NCBI RefSeq assembly: GCF_002850745.1 | Contig: NZ_KZ559477.1 | Location: 71,870-135,869 of the forward strand | Origin: Nonomuraea indica | GTDB taxonomy: Bacteria; Actinomycetota; Actinomycetes; Streptosporangiales; Streptosporangiaceae | Reading direction: 5' to 3' | DNA: 64,000 nucleotides | Shown: one piece after another, positions 38,762 through 47,871 of the stretch | How positions within the stretch are numbered: the stretch's first letter is position 1 | Layout: each line of letters opens with the position of its first letter | Notes under the pieces: generated by a model | What the model was told of the DNA's origin: nothing | The model's database searches: none | The model's input: the letters and a program-made list of their open reading frames with translations, nothing else | Translations under genes and position numbers: made by a program

Positions 38762-39772
38762 TCATCCGGCGAAGAACGCGCGGAGGTGGTCGTTGACGGG
38801 TCCGGGGCAGTCCAGCTGGGGGGCGTGGCCGCAGCCGTTCAGGATCTGGACCCGGGCGTCGGGGAGCAGGGCGGCGAAACGGTGGGCGCGGTCGACGGGC
38901 TGGACGGTGTCCTGCCTGCCCCACAGGATCAGGGTCGGGGTCGTGGTCGTGGGGAGGGCGCGTTCGGTCCGCGCCCAGTCCAGGCGGCGTTCCAGCAGGT
39001 AGGTGGCGCGGATGTTGTCGTGGAAGGTCATCGGCGCCCACCACTCGTCCAGGAACTCGTCGGTGATGCGGTCCTTGTTGACCATCATGCCCTCGGCCAG
39101 GCCGCGCACGGTCGACTTGCCGGTGGACAGCTTGGTGGCCAGTTCGCCGAAGGCGGGGATCTTCAGGGACTCCCACATCAGGGTGCCGCGCAGGTCCAGG
39201 CCGGTCGCGTCGAGCAGGGCGAGTCTGGTGACGCGGTCGGGGTGCCGCTGGGCGAAGGCCAGGGCCCAGCCGCCGCTCCAGGAGTTGCCCGCCAGGGCGG
39301 CGCGCGGCACGCCGACGGCGTCCATGAACGTGCCGACGGCGTCGGTCATGGCGTCGAGGTCGAAGCGGAAGTCGCGGTCGTGGAGCGTGGTGTAGCCCTG
39401 GCCGGGGAGGTCGACCACGTAGACGGTGTGGTCGCGGGAGAGCGCGGCGAACTGGTCCCTCCAGCCGATCACCGAGGTGCCGCCGGGCGACAGCAGCACC
39501 ACCGGGGTGCCGGAACCGGCCCGGATGTAGTGGAAACGGGCGAGCGGGGTGTCGACGTAGCGGGAGCCGACGCTCGCCAGATACGGCGAGCGGAAACCGC
39601 GCCCGGCCTCGGCCGGCTGCCAGACGTACGCCCCGAACAGCACCGCGGCCACCAGCAGCGCGACCACCAGGAGCGCGACCACCGCCGCCACCCGACGCGG
39701 CCGGCGCCGCCGTCGGGGCCGGCCGGCGGGCCGCTCGGCATCGGTCCGGGAGTTCTCGTCAACTACAGCCAT
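38762..39772 (-). CDS. Membrane-anchored alpha/beta hydrolase
   Basis: 336 aa. An Arg-rich start (PRRRRRPRR) and one membrane helix (VAAVVALLVVALLVAAVLF) precede an alpha/beta-hydrolase domain outside the membrane. The nucleophile elbow is GNSWSGG, the acid WGRQDTVQP and the His NGCGHAPQLDCP. LDLPGQGYT is the oxyanion-side loop. Substrate unknown; such anchored hydrolases are often esterases or haloperoxidase-like. It is convergent with the ROK gene. Confidence 0.88.
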   Translation of the reverse strand: MAVVDENSRTDAERPAGRPRRRRRPRRVAAVVALLVVALLVAAVLFGAYVWQPAEAGRGFRSPYLASVGSRYVDTPLARFHYIRAGSGTPVVLLSPGGTSVIGWRDQFAALSRDHTVYVVDLPGQGYTTLHDRDFRFDLDAMTDAVGTFMDAVGVPRAALAGNSWSGGWALAFAQRHPDRVTRLALLDATGLDLRGTLMWESLKIPAFGELATKLSTGKSTVRGLAEGMMVNKDRITDEFLDEWWAPMTFHDNIRATYLLERRLDWARTERALPTTTTPTLILWGRQDTVQPVDRAHRFAALLPDARVQILNGCGHAPQLDCPGPVNDHLRAFFAG

Positions 39773-39900
39773 GATCGTCCTCGCTCGCTGGAAGGTCGTC
39801 GAAGGGTCGTCACCTAGCGGACGGGCGAGCACCGGTCGACGTGACACGCGCGACGGGAGACGCGGCTCACACACCCGGCGGGCGCGGTCCGCCATCCGTG

Positions 39901-40503
39901 CTACCTGGCCGGCAGCAGGAGCCTCTCCTCCCGTTCGGCCGCCTTGAGCCGGCGGTTCTCCTTGATGAGGAAGTAGATCAGCAGCCCGCTCATCACGAAG
40001 TGACCGGCAGCGGTGTACAGGCCGGGGAAGTAACCGCCCTTGAGGATGGGGAAGACGAAGTGGGCGATGCCGTTGAGCAGGCCGGCGCCCAGGGCGTACC
40101 ACCACAGGAAGAAGTTGGACACGCGGATCTGGTAGAGCGCGCCCGCGCCGGCGAAGAAGTAGAGCGCGCCGAACCCGAAGACGAAGACGAGCAGGAACTC
40201 CTTCATCGGCCAGTCGCGTGGCGAGTCGAACAGCTCGACGATCTCGTGGGGGAAGCCGCCGGTGTACTCCTCGGCCATGTGAATGAGCTGGAAGCCCACC
40301 GCGCACAGGTAGACGGCGATCACCTTCCTCGATCTCACCGGGCGGGTGTAGCTGAAGGTCATCCAGCCGCTCCAGGCGAGCACGCTGGCCACCACGAGGA
40401 CCAGCGCGCCCTGCAGCGGGAGGGTGAGGAGCGCCCAGGCGCAGAAGGCCACGGCCAGGATCGCCATGACGGTCGCCGAGTAGGGTTCAGGTCGTTTGGT
40501 CAT
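39901..40503 (-). CDS. HXXEE-domain membrane protein
   Basis: 200 aa with six or so hydrophobic helices. The name-giving motif is HMAEE in FQLIHMAEEYTGGFP, and GIAHFVFPILKGGYFPGLYTA is the second conserved stretch. The Glu/His set suggests a metal or proton site, but the family has no known role. It is divergent from the exported copper-type gene across the inverted repeat at 40536-40592, so it may be in the same regulon. Confidence 0.78.
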   Translation of the reverse strand: MTKRPEPYSATVMAILAVAFCAWALLTLPLQGALVLVVASVLAWSGWMTFSYTRPVRSRKVIAVYLCAVGFQLIHMAEEYTGGFPHEIVELFDSPRDWPMKEFLLVFVFGFGALYFFAGAGALYQIRVSNFFLWWYALGAGLLNGIAHFVFPILKGGYFPGLYTAAGHFVMSGLLIYFLIKENRRLKAAEREERLLLPAR

Positions 40504-40535
40504 GGCCGGGACCCTACGAAGACCGCGATGACCAC

Positions 40536-40592
40536 CGCCTCTGTCACGTGACTGATGTGCGTCCGGGTCACACCAGTCACATGACGGAGGCG
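40536..40592. promoter_or_regulatory. Large inverted-repeat operator, copy A
   Basis: Arms 40536-40554 and 40574-40592 match at 17 of 19 positions. The right arm ends TGACGGAGGCG, the same word as at 42289-42299. TAGCGT at 40612-40617 is a likely -10. Confidence 0.65.
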
Positions 40593-40624
40593 CTGCGCCA
40601 GAGCCCACGGCTAGCGTCCCCGGC

Positions 40625-40672
40625 ATGAAGCCGATCGATGAACGCCGCGCCACGTGCCCGTCCACGGCATGA
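40625..40672 (+). CDS. Short coupled leader ORF (15 codons)
   Basis: ATG at 40625, 7 bases after a TAGCGT -10, encodes MKPIDERRATCPSTA and stops by overlapping the next ATG (ATGA at 40669). Its first eight codons resemble the start of the gene at 42332. It looks like a copied promoter and start that now serves to couple translation into the downstream gene. Confidence 0.4.
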   Translation: MKPIDERRATCPSTA

Positions 40673-41886
40673 TCCGCCTCTTCGCCGTCGCGTTCCTTCT
40701 GCTGCTGTCCATGGCCCTTCCGGCCCGGGCGCACGTCGTCGAGGCGGGAGCGGATCTGCGGGTGACGCAGAGCTTCGCGGCGGGCGAGGTCACGCTCGTC
40801 GTCGCCGGGGTCTCACGGGTGCCGGCGTCGTTGCGGGTGAGCGCGCAGGCCGTGCACCCCACGAGCCTGAGGTTGGAGCTGGAACTGCGCTCGCTGACCG
40901 ACGGGAGCAGGTCGACGGGCTCGGTGAGCGTCGGGCAGAGCGCCGCAGCCCTGCGGGCCGGCCACGTCGGCCCGCACGAGCTGCGCGTCCGCGCCGGCGA
41001 CGAGGTCTCCCTGATCCCGTTGCGGGTCCTGGTGCCCACCAGCGCCCCCTGGACGATGCTGATGGACGGCGCCTTCCTGGTGGCCGGCCTGCTGGTGGTG
41101 GGCGGTGTGCTCGCCGGCCGCATGTCCCGGCTCGTCGTGGGCGGCGCGAGTGCGGCCGCCTCGCTCGCGGTCGCCGTGATGCTCCTGGCGCCGTACCTGC
41201 CCGCCGCCCAGCCGGAGGGCGCCGCACCGGTCGCCGACCCCGGCCGGCCGTACGCGCAGGGCCGGTTCTCGACATCACCCGCCCTGCCTGCCACGGGCGC
41301 CGAGTTCACCCTGATCCTGCGGCTCACGGACGGCGCGACCGGCCGGCCGCTGGACGATCTCGCCGTCCACCACGAGGCCCCCGCGCATCTGGTCGTCACC
41401 AGCGAGGGTGGCGCGGTCTTCCGGCACGTGCACCCGTTGCGGACCGGGCCGGGTGTGCTGGCGGTACGGTTGCGCGTCCCGCACCCGGGGCGCTATCTCG
41501 CCTACGCCGAGATCGAGCGGCAGGACTCGGGCGGGCAACTCCTCTCCGGCGCCTTCGAGGTCTCCGGCGCGGCCCCGCCGGACGCCTCCTCCCAGGAGAC
41601 CGCCACGCCGCGCGTCACCCCGGCCGCGCCGGCCGCCGGAAGCCCGGCGACCATCGAGATCAGCCCGGAGGGACCGATCAAGCCGTGGTTGGGCATGCCC
41701 GGCCACCTGATCGTCAGGAGCGGGGACGGCGTCCACCTGGCGCACGTGCACGGCACGGCGGCCGGCGCCTCCGCGCTGCGGTTCACCCTCACCCTGCCGG
41801 AGCCGGGCCGCTACCTGGCCTGGGCCCAGTACGCCGTCGAAGGCCGGCTCGTGACCCGGTCGTTCACCCTGGAGGTGCGGCGATGA
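40669..41886 (+). CDS. Exported His-motif protein, copper-resistance-like
   Basis: 405 aa. A Sec signal peptide (MIRLFAVAFLLLLSMALPARA) is followed by a beta domain like CopC/YtkA with membrane helices near 125-175. Two repeated extracellular segments each end in a paired-His motif: LAVHHEAPAHLVVTS with FRHVHP, and LGMPGHLIVRSGD with LAHVHG. These His pairs suggest Cu or another metal; Met-rich CopC motifs are lacking. The next gene starts inside its stop (ATGA) and encodes a small partner. Role in metal handling or cytochrome-oxidase assembly is inferred. Confidence 0.72.
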   Translation: MIRLFAVAFLLLLSMALPARAHVVEAGADLRVTQSFAAGEVTLVVAGVSRVPASLRVSAQAVHPTSLRLELELRSLTDGSRSTGSVSVGQSAAALRAGHVGPHELRVRAGDEVSLIPLRVLVPTSAPWTMLMDGAFLVAGLLVVGGVLAGRMSRLVVGGASAAASLAVAVMLLAPYLPAAQPEGAAPVADPGRPYAQGRFSTSPALPATGAEFTLILRLTDGATGRPLDDLAVHHEAPAHLVVTSEGGAVFRHVHPLRTGPGVLAVRLRVPHPGRYLAYAEIERQDSGGQLLSGAFEVSGAAPPDASSQETATPRVTPAAPAAGSPATIEISPEGPIKPWLGMPGHLIVRSGDGVHLAHVHGTAAGASALRFTLTLPEPGRYLAWAQYAVEGRLVTRSFTLEVRR

Positions 41887-42260
41887 AGCGCGCCCGGTCC
41901 CTGGCGGCCGTCTGCCTGCTCGCCGCCGGCGTCCTGTTCGCCGTCACCTCTCGCCGGCTCGGCGGCGGCCCCGAGATCGTGGAGGCCGCCGGCGCACGGT
42001 ACACCGTCACCGTGCTGCCGGCCGATCCGGTCGAGGTGCGGGTGACCTCGGGCCAGGCCGAGACGGTCACGCTGGCGGCGGTCATGCCGAGCATGGGCCA
42101 CGCGCTGCCGCCGACAGGCACCGTACAGGCCGGTCCCGGCCGCTTCGTCGCCGAGGAGGACGTGTTCGGCATGGACGGCGTATGGGAACTGTCGATCACC
42201 CTCTCCGGCGATCGGGGGGAAGACGTGATCACCGTCAGCGCGGTGGTCGCCGGTGACTGA
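41883..42260 (+). CDS. Small exported YtkA/FixH-like protein
   Basis: 125 aa. An N-terminal hydrophobic signal/anchor (LAAVCLLAAGVLFAVTS) and one beta-sandwich domain. The stretch MPSMGHALPPTG is the Met-His signature of YtkA-like domains found with copper delivery proteins. It overlaps the preceding gene by 4 bases and likely works with it. The metal is inferred from the motif only. Confidence 0.72.
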   Translation: MKRARSLAAVCLLAAGVLFAVTSRRLGGGPEIVEAAGARYTVTVLPADPVEVRVTSGQAETVTLAAVMPSMGHALPPTGTVQAGPGRFVAEEDVFGMDGVWELSITLSGDRGEDVITVSAVVAGD

Positions 42261-42266
42261 CGGGCG

Positions 42267-42299
42267 CGCCTCCGTCACATCAGTCAGGTGACGGAGGCG
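42267..42299. promoter_or_regulatory. Inverted-repeat operator, copy B
   Basis: Perfect 12-bp arms CGCCTCCGTCAC (42267-42278) and GTGACGGAGGCG (42288-42299), 9-bp spacer. TAGCGT follows at 42319-42324 and the ATG at 42332. Layout and sequence match copy A. Confidence 0.75.
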
Positions 42300-42331
42300 A
42301 TCCGCGAATGCCTCGGGCTAGCGTCGGCGGC

Positions 42332-43048
42332 ATGGAGCTGATCAATGATCATCTGGCCGTCGCGGCCCGTGTGCTGCCGCCGACCGGCGACGGTTTCCTC
42401 ATGCTGGCCGGCGAGGCCGGCTCCTGGCGCGGCCACTTCGCGTTCCCTCCCGCACCGCTGGCCGCCCGTCTCAAGGCTCTGGCCGCGGGCGTCGAGGCAC
42501 GCGAGGCGAACGTGTTCCGCGCCGTCCTGCGCACGCCGGGCGAGGGCGACGAGCTGCTGGCCGCCAGAGGGATCCGGCCGGCGCGCTACGACGTCGTCGT
42601 GCTCATCCGGACCGCGTCGGTCGAGGCGGCCCTCGCCCTGCGCCAGAACGCCGCTTACAAGGAGATCGCCGAGACCATGGGCGCCGCTGCGCGCCGTACC
42701 CACGAGATCGTCGCGAGCAACGCCGGACGGCTCGGCGACGTGGATCACAGCCAGGACCATTGCTTCCTGTTCAACTACTTCTACGCCGACGACCGCGAGA
42801 CCCTGCTGAAGGTATGGGAGTACACCGCCGGGTGGTTCCAGGCCAAGACCTCGCTGCCCAACTCCGCGCTGATGCAGCCGCTGGCAGGCGAGCGTGCCGA
42901 CTACGGGCTCGTCAACCACGCGAGCTGGCCGAACTGGCGGACCTTCCTCCCCAGCCTGATCTTCCGGCCGACCTTCCGCAGGTTCGTGCTGGCGAACTTC
43001 CAGGCCAACGGCATCGCCGCGCAGCCGATCATCTACCGCCGGGTGTGA
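42332..43048 (+). CDS. Protein of unknown function under the duplicated operator
   Basis: 238 aa, not recognised. No signal peptide or membrane span. Two alpha/beta halves resemble ferredoxin-like dimeric folds (YDVVVLIRTASVEAALALRQ; DHCFLFNYFYADDRETLLKV). The centre is rich in His/Asn/Trp (DVDHSQDHCFLFNYFYA; LVNHASWPNWRTFLPS). The start at 42332 is set by the promoter and is probably near-leaderless. It is convergent with the LAL regulator gene, 6 bases apart, which may control it. Confidence 0.6.
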   Translation: MELINDHLAVAARVLPPTGDGFLMLAGEAGSWRGHFAFPPAPLAARLKALAAGVEAREANVFRAVLRTPGEGDELLAARGIRPARYDVVVLIRTASVEAALALRQNAAYKEIAETMGAAARRTHEIVASNAGRLGDVDHSQDHCFLFNYFYADDRETLLKVWEYTAGWFQAKTSLPNSALMQPLAGERADYGLVNHASWPNWRTFLPSLIFRPTFRRFVLANFQANGIAAQPIIYRRV

Positions 43049-43054
43049 CCTGCC

Positions 43055-45769
43055 TCAGGACACACCCGGCACCCTGGACAACTCGGCGCGGGAGGTGACG
43101 CCCAGCTTCGGGAAGGCCTTGTACAGGTGGGAGGCCACCGTGCGCGGGCTCAGGAACAGCTGGGCGGCGATCTCGCGGTTGGACGCTCCCGTGACGGCCA
43201 GCCTCACCACCTGGAGTTCCTGCGGCGTAAGCGCGGACAGCAGGTCGCCGGCGCGGTGGCCGGGCACCGAGACGCCGGCGGCGCGCAGCTCGCCGGCCGC
43301 CCTGGCCGACCACGGCGCCGCGCCCAGCCGGTCGAACGCCTCCCTGGCGGCCTCCAGGTGGATGCGGGCCTCGCTGCGCCGCTGCTGCCGGCGTAGCCAC
43401 TCGCCGTACACCAGACGGGTGCGCGCCTGGTCGAAGGCTTGCACATGCTGGACGTGCAGCTCCAGGGCCCGCTCGTACAGCGGTCCGGCCCGGTCGTCGG
43501 CGGCCGCGAGCGCCCGCACCCGGTGCAGGACCGCGAGTGGTCCCGGCTGTCCGGTGGACTCCGCCCAAGCCGCGTACCGGTGGAGCGCCTCCTCCGCGCG
43601 CTCCGGCGTGCCCGCTCTGACGGCCGCTTCGATGTAGTCGGGCCAGGCGTACCGCCAGATGAACGCATGGCGTGACGGGCCCTCCGTCGCCCTGTCCATC
43701 CGGTCGAGCACCGCTTCGTACCGGCCCAGGCCCAGCTCCAGCAGTGCCCCGGCGTACTCGGCCCAGCAGCGGCTCGGCATCCATGCCGTGGTGTCTGCGT
43801 GATGGAAAACCTCGGTGGTCATGACCATGCACTCCTCCTCGGCGCCGGCGACCGCCGACAGCCAGGCGCGCACGCCGGCCAGGTAGCCACGCCACATCGG
43901 CTGGCCCACGTCGGCGGCCAGAGCCAGTCCGTCGGCCGTCGTGGCGCGCGCCGCCGGATGCCTGCCGTTCATCAGCTGGGCGATAGCCAGAAGCGTCATC
44001 GCCTGCGGCATCCGTCCCAGGCGCCCCTCCGTCCGGCACTCCTGGACCAGCTCGGTCGCGGCGTCGAGCATCCCTTCGCGGTCGGCGGGAATGACGGCCT
44101 GGAAGGCGAAGATCATCCGCAGCTCGAACGGTGCCTGTTCGAGCCGGACCAGGTGCGTGGCGGCGACCGTGGTGCCGCCTCCGATGATCGTGCGGAAGTC
44201 ACGGTTGATCGCTTTCACCGCCATGGCCGCCCCCTCGCCCGTCGGGGTCAGCTCCTCGATACGGCGGGCCAGCTCGCCCTGGGCGGGGTGCGCGGCGCTG
44301 GTCCAGGTGTAGAAACCGGCCATGCTGAGCAAAGACAGCCGGGTGAGGAGGTCCGTGCCGGCCTCGGCGCCCTCCAGCGACAACCGCGCGGCCTCCAGCG
44401 GGCGGCCCGCCTCGAAGGCCAGCCGTGCCCGTACCTCGGCCAGCTCGGCCACCACGGACCCGGGCACCGCCACCGGACCCGCCCTGCGCCGCGCCTGGAC
44501 GACCAGCTCGGCGGCACGCTGCGACAGTCCGGCCTCGGCCGCCGTGCGTGCGGCGGCCGTGTACCGGCGGATGGCGTCGGCGGGGGCGACCGACAGCTCG
44601 GCGGCGCGCGCGTAGGCCGCCGACACCGCGGCCTGGCCGCCTCGCTGCTGCGCGCGCAGCGCCAGCCGTTCGAGCTCCATGGCCACCTGCTCGTCCGCCC
44701 GCAGGGCGATGGCGGCCAGGTGCCAGGCTCGCCGGTCGTCGTCGACCGCCTCGGCCAGGGCCCGGTGCGCGGCCATCCGTGCGGAGATGTCGCAGGCCAG
44801 CAGCACCGCGGCCCGTACCAGGGGGTGATGGAAGGTGACACCGTCAGGGGTGATCCGGATCAGGCCCGCCCGCTCGGCCGGGGCGGCGTCAGCGAGCGAC
44901 GCGCCGAGCAGGCTCAGCGCGTGGGCGAGCACGGCGAGCTGGCCGCGGTCGTCGAGCGCGGCCACCAGCAGGCATGAGCGGGTGCTCTCGGGCAGCCCGG
45001 CGATCCGGTCGCGGAATCCGGCGAGCACCCTGTTGGTCACCGGCTCCGCGTTGCCCAGGCAGAAGGACAGCGGGGCCGGCGCGCCGATCCTCTGCCCGGG
45101 GGTGAGCATGCGGGGCAGTTCGATGAGCGCGAGCGGGTTGCCCTGGGCCTCGGTCACCAACTGGTCGCGGACGGCCGGTGGCAGCATTCCGGCGCGCTCG
45201 GCCAGGAGCTGCCCGGCGGCTTCCAGCTCCAGCTGCCCCAACTGGAGCTCGGGCAGCCCCGCGGCGGGGAAAGGCATGCCCGCGCGCGCGGCGAACAGCA
45301 GGGCGACAGGCTCGGCGTGCAGGCGGCGCGCGGCGAACAGCAGCGCGTCCGCCGACTCACCGTCCAGCCATTGCGCGTCATCCACCAGGCAGACCAGCGG
45401 CCCCTGCACGGACAGCTCCACGAGCAGGCTGAGCGTGGCCAGCCCGACGAGGAAGCGGTCTCCTCGGTTGACGCCGCCCAGACCCAACGCGCCGAGCAGG
45501 GCCTCGGCCTGCTGAGCGGGGAGGGTGCTCACCAGGTCGAGGACCGGACGGAGCAGCAGATGCAGGGCGGCGAAGGGAAGCTCGGCCTCCGACTCCACGC
45601 CTGTGACCCGAAGCACGTGCGCCTGCGTCGTGGCGCCGGCGTAGTCCAGCAGGGCGGACTTGCCGATGCCCGCCTCGCCGCGTACGACCAGCGCCCCTGG
45701 ACGGCTCTGCAGCACGTCGAGCAACACCTGATCCACCACAGCCTGCTCCGCCGTCCGGCCGTACAGCAT
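43055..45769 (-). CDS. LAL-type LuxR-family transcriptional regulator
   Basis: 904-aa large ATP-binding regulator. The start MLYGRTAEQAVVDQVLLD is followed by Walker A GEAGIGKSALL and Walker B LVCLVDDAQWLDG. A TPR-like helical middle of some 500 residues follows. The C-terminal LuxR helix-turn-helix is LTPQELQVVRLAVTGASNREIAAQLFLSPRTVASHL. The ATG at 45769 was chosen because it begins the conserved LYGR motif. LAL proteins usually activate neighbouring genes on ligand binding; the duplicated inverted repeats at 40536 and 42267 are candidate targets. Confidence 0.92.
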   Translation of the reverse strand: MLYGRTAEQAVVDQVLLDVLQSRPGALVVRGEAGIGKSALLDYAGATTQAHVLRVTGVESEAELPFAALHLLLRPVLDLVSTLPAQQAEALLGALGLGGVNRGDRFLVGLATLSLLVELSVQGPLVCLVDDAQWLDGESADALLFAARRLHAEPVALLFAARAGMPFPAAGLPELQLGQLELEAAGQLLAERAGMLPPAVRDQLVTEAQGNPLALIELPRMLTPGQRIGAPAPLSFCLGNAEPVTNRVLAGFRDRIAGLPESTRSCLLVAALDDRGQLAVLAHALSLLGASLADAAPAERAGLIRITPDGVTFHHPLVRAAVLLACDISARMAAHRALAEAVDDDRRAWHLAAIALRADEQVAMELERLALRAQQRGGQAAVSAAYARAAELSVAPADAIRRYTAAARTAAEAGLSQRAAELVVQARRRAGPVAVPGSVVAELAEVRARLAFEAGRPLEAARLSLEGAEAGTDLLTRLSLLSMAGFYTWTSAAHPAQGELARRIEELTPTGEGAAMAVKAINRDFRTIIGGGTTVAATHLVRLEQAPFELRMIFAFQAVIPADREGMLDAATELVQECRTEGRLGRMPQAMTLLAIAQLMNGRHPAARATTADGLALAADVGQPMWRGYLAGVRAWLSAVAGAEEECMVMTTEVFHHADTTAWMPSRCWAEYAGALLELGLGRYEAVLDRMDRATEGPSRHAFIWRYAWPDYIEAAVRAGTPERAEEALHRYAAWAESTGQPGPLAVLHRVRALAAADDRAGPLYERALELHVQHVQAFDQARTRLVYGEWLRRQQRRSEARIHLEAAREAFDRLGAAPWSARAAGELRAAGVSVPGHRAGDLLSALTPQELQVVRLAVTGASNREIAAQLFLSPRTVASHLYKAFPKLGVTSRAELSRVPGVS

Positions 45770-45910
45770 GGCACTCCCTTGCAGGTCGTCCTTGCAGTAC
45801 GACGAGACAGACCCGCCGAATGTGACGCGACGCCTACGGCTCACCCCTCGAGTGCCCCGCCGGTGCCGGGGAAGACGCTCAGCGCGCCGGCCCCCGGCCC
45901 GCGACGGTCG

Positions 45911-46558
45911 TCACAGGCCCAGTGCGCGGGCGGCGGCCCAGGCCCGCGGCAGGCCGAATTCTGCCACGCCGCGCAGCAGGTCGCGCACGGTCTCGTCCGT
46001 GGCCCCGGCCGACTTGGCCAGCTCCACGTGCAGACGCATCGATTCGCCCAGCGTCTGGTAGAGGATGTCCACGACCAGGCAGGCGATCGCCCGCTCGCGG
46101 ACGCCGAGGCCAGGCCTGGCCCAGCGCTGGGCGAGCTGGTCCTCGGTGAACGCCGCCAGGCCCGCGTCCACCTTCTCCAGATCGTGGACGGCGCGCATCA
46201 GCGCCCCGCTCAGCGGTGTCGGTTCGACGGCCTCGCCGTCCAGCGCCTCGGGCAGGCCGAGTTCGACCAGGCGCTGGAAGGCGGTGACCACGATCGGATA
46301 GCCCACGTAGGGGGCCAGGTGCCGGAACAGCTCTCTGATCGCCTCCGGTTCGACGCCGTTGGACAGGGCCATCTGGACATGCATGGCCAGGGGCAGGTCG
46401 AGGTGCGGGTGGCACAGGTCGGCGGTCAGGCAGACGAAGGCCTTCTCGCGCATGGTCAGGTGGGGCAGGCCCCACAGGTTGTGGCCCGCGCCCACGGCGA
46501 GCTGGGCGAAGACGGGGTCGAGCCGGACGAGGGCGTCGGCGCCGGCGAGCTGGGTCAT
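45911..46558 (-). CDS. Carboxymuconolactone decarboxylase-family protein (two CMD-like units)
   Basis: 215 aa with two helical CMD-like units (about 30-105 and 130-205). The first has FVCLTADLCHPHLDLPLAMHV, where Cys and His could form a redox or proton-relay site; the second has ACLVVDILYQTLGESMRLHV and lacks the Cys pair. It follows the SDR gene by 12 bases. No beta-ketoadipate genes are near, so a true decarboxylase role is doubtful; a peroxidase or dehydration role is possible. Confidence 0.8.
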   Translation of the reverse strand: MTQLAGADALVRLDPVFAQLAVGAGHNLWGLPHLTMREKAFVCLTADLCHPHLDLPLAMHVQMALSNGVEPEAIRELFRHLAPYVGYPIVVTAFQRLVELGLPEALDGEAVEPTPLSGALMRAVHDLEKVDAGLAAFTEDQLAQRWARPGLGVRERAIACLVVDILYQTLGESMRLHVELAKSAGATDETVRDLLRGVAEFGLPRAWAAARALGL

Positions 46559-46570
46559 GGTGGGCTCCGT

Positions 46571-47389
46571 TCAGGACAGGCCGAGCGCGCGCAGGCGCAG
46601 GGCGTCGAGGGTGTACTGGGGGACGACGCGGCCCAGGGTGCTCATCAGCCGCGACTTCTTGCCGACCGGGTAGCGGGAGCGGGGCTTGCGCGCGGTCAGG
46701 GCGTGCAGGACGGCGCGGGCGACCACGTCGGGGCTGGAGCCCGAGCGCTCCTCCTTGAGCCCGGCCGTGGTCATGGTCCGGTAGGCGGCGCCGTACAACC
46801 TCCTGCCCTCCTCGCCGAGGGAGGCCAGGCGGGGCTCGACCTCGTCCTCGAGCTTGTCGACGGCGTCGGTGTGGATGGAACCGGGCTCGACGAGGACCGC
46901 CGCCACGCCGTGCGGCTTGAGCTCCATGCGCAAGGCGTCGTTGAGCGAGCGGATGGCGTGCTTGGAGGAGCACAGCGGGCCGCCGAAGGGCAGGGTGATC
47001 CAACTGCCCACCGAGCCGACGGTGACCACCCGGCCGCGCGAGGCGCGCAGCATCGGCAGCATGGCCTGGGTGACGGCAACCTGACCGAAGACGTTGACCT
47101 CGTACTGCCGGCGCAGCGCCTCCAGGGGGACGAACTCGACGGGGCCGGTGACGCCGATCCCGGCGTTGTTGACCAGGGCGTCGAGCCGGCCGAGCCGCTC
47201 GGCCGCGTCGGCGATCTGGGTGGCGTCGGTGACGTCGAGTTTGATCGGGGTGACGGCGGGGCCGAGTGCCTCGCCGTCGGCCTCCTTGCGCACGCCGGCG
47301 TGGACGGTGAAGCCCTCGCGGGCCAGCAGCAGGGCGGTGGCGCGGCCGATTCCGGTGGAGGCACCGGTCACCAGCACGGTCTTCGACAT
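46571..47389 (-). CDS. Short-chain dehydrogenase/reductase lacking the catalytic Tyr
   Basis: 272-aa classical SDR by fold. The cofactor motif VTGASTGIG and NNAGIG are intact, and the catalytic-type Ser lies in VGSVGSW. The YxxxK motif reads L139-C-S-S-K143: the Tyr codon is CTG (46975-46973). Most relatives have YCASK here, so normal hydride-transfer catalysis is unlikely. It may be a pseudoenzyme, use another proton donor, or the base may be a mutation. It is followed by the CMD gene and preceded by trmO, all in one direction. Confidence 0.85.
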   Translation of the reverse strand: MSKTVLVTGASTGIGRATALLLAREGFTVHAGVRKEADGEALGPAVTPIKLDVTDATQIADAAERLGRLDALVNNAGIGVTGPVEFVPLEALRRQYEVNVFGQVAVTQAMLPMLRASRGRVVTVGSVGSWITLPFGGPLCSSKHAIRSLNDALRMELKPHGVAAVLVEPGSIHTDAVDKLEDEVEPRLASLGEEGRRLYGAAYRTMTTAGLKEERSGSSPDVVARAVLHALTARKPRSRYPVGKKSRLMSTLGRVVPQYTLDALRLRALGLS

Positions 47390-47406
47390 GAGGAGTCCTC
47401 TCACAA

Positions 47407-47871
47407 TCAGTAGTAGGCGCGCATCAGCTCGGTGGCCCATTCCGGCTGCTCCGTCGGCCCGTGCGGGCCGAACTCGGCCATGTACGGCTTGACGTCGAGG
47501 ACGGGGCTGCCGTCGACGGCGTCCAGACCGCGTACGTGGAGGTCGAGTCCGTCGACGGCGAGCAGGCGGCAACGGGAGACGCCCAGCAGGTTCGGGCGGT
47601 TCTTGCCCCGCTGGGCGAAGATGCCGACCTTGGGCCAGTCGGTGTTTCCCCGGGGGTGACGGGCGGCGCCGGTGACGGAGGACGGCTCCACGAGATGGAA
47701 GTGGAACACCACCTCCAGATGCGAGAACGCGTCCAGCCCGGCGAGCGCCTCCGGGCCGAAACGGGTCCCGTCGAGGCGGATCAACGCCTGCTCGGTGTCC
47801 CAGTCGTCGTCGAACGCCTCGATACGTCCGCCGACGACACGTCCCACAGGTTCCAAGGTGATGGTCTGCAC
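47407..47871 (-). CDS. TrmO-like tRNA(t6A37) methyltransferase (TsaA/VirR family)
   Basis: 154-aa SAM-dependent beta-barrel methyltransferase. TrmO N-methylates threonylcarbamoyladenosine at tRNA position 37. The motif VGIFAQRGKNRPNLLGVSRCRL corresponds to the conserved FATRxxxRPNPIGLS stretch, and VLDVKPYM is the second signature. GGGAGGAA lies 3 bases before the GTG at 47871, which I chose; upstream in-frame GTGs lack a site. It begins the trmO-SDR-CMD run. Confidence 0.85.
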   Translation of the reverse strand: MQTITLEPVGRVVGGRIEAFDDDWDTEQALIRLDGTRFGPEALAGLDAFSHLEVVFHFHLVEPSSVTGAARHPRGNTDWPKVGIFAQRGKNRPNLLGVSRCRLLAVDGLDLHVRGLDAVDGSPVLDVKPYMAEFGPHGPTEQPEWATELMRAYY

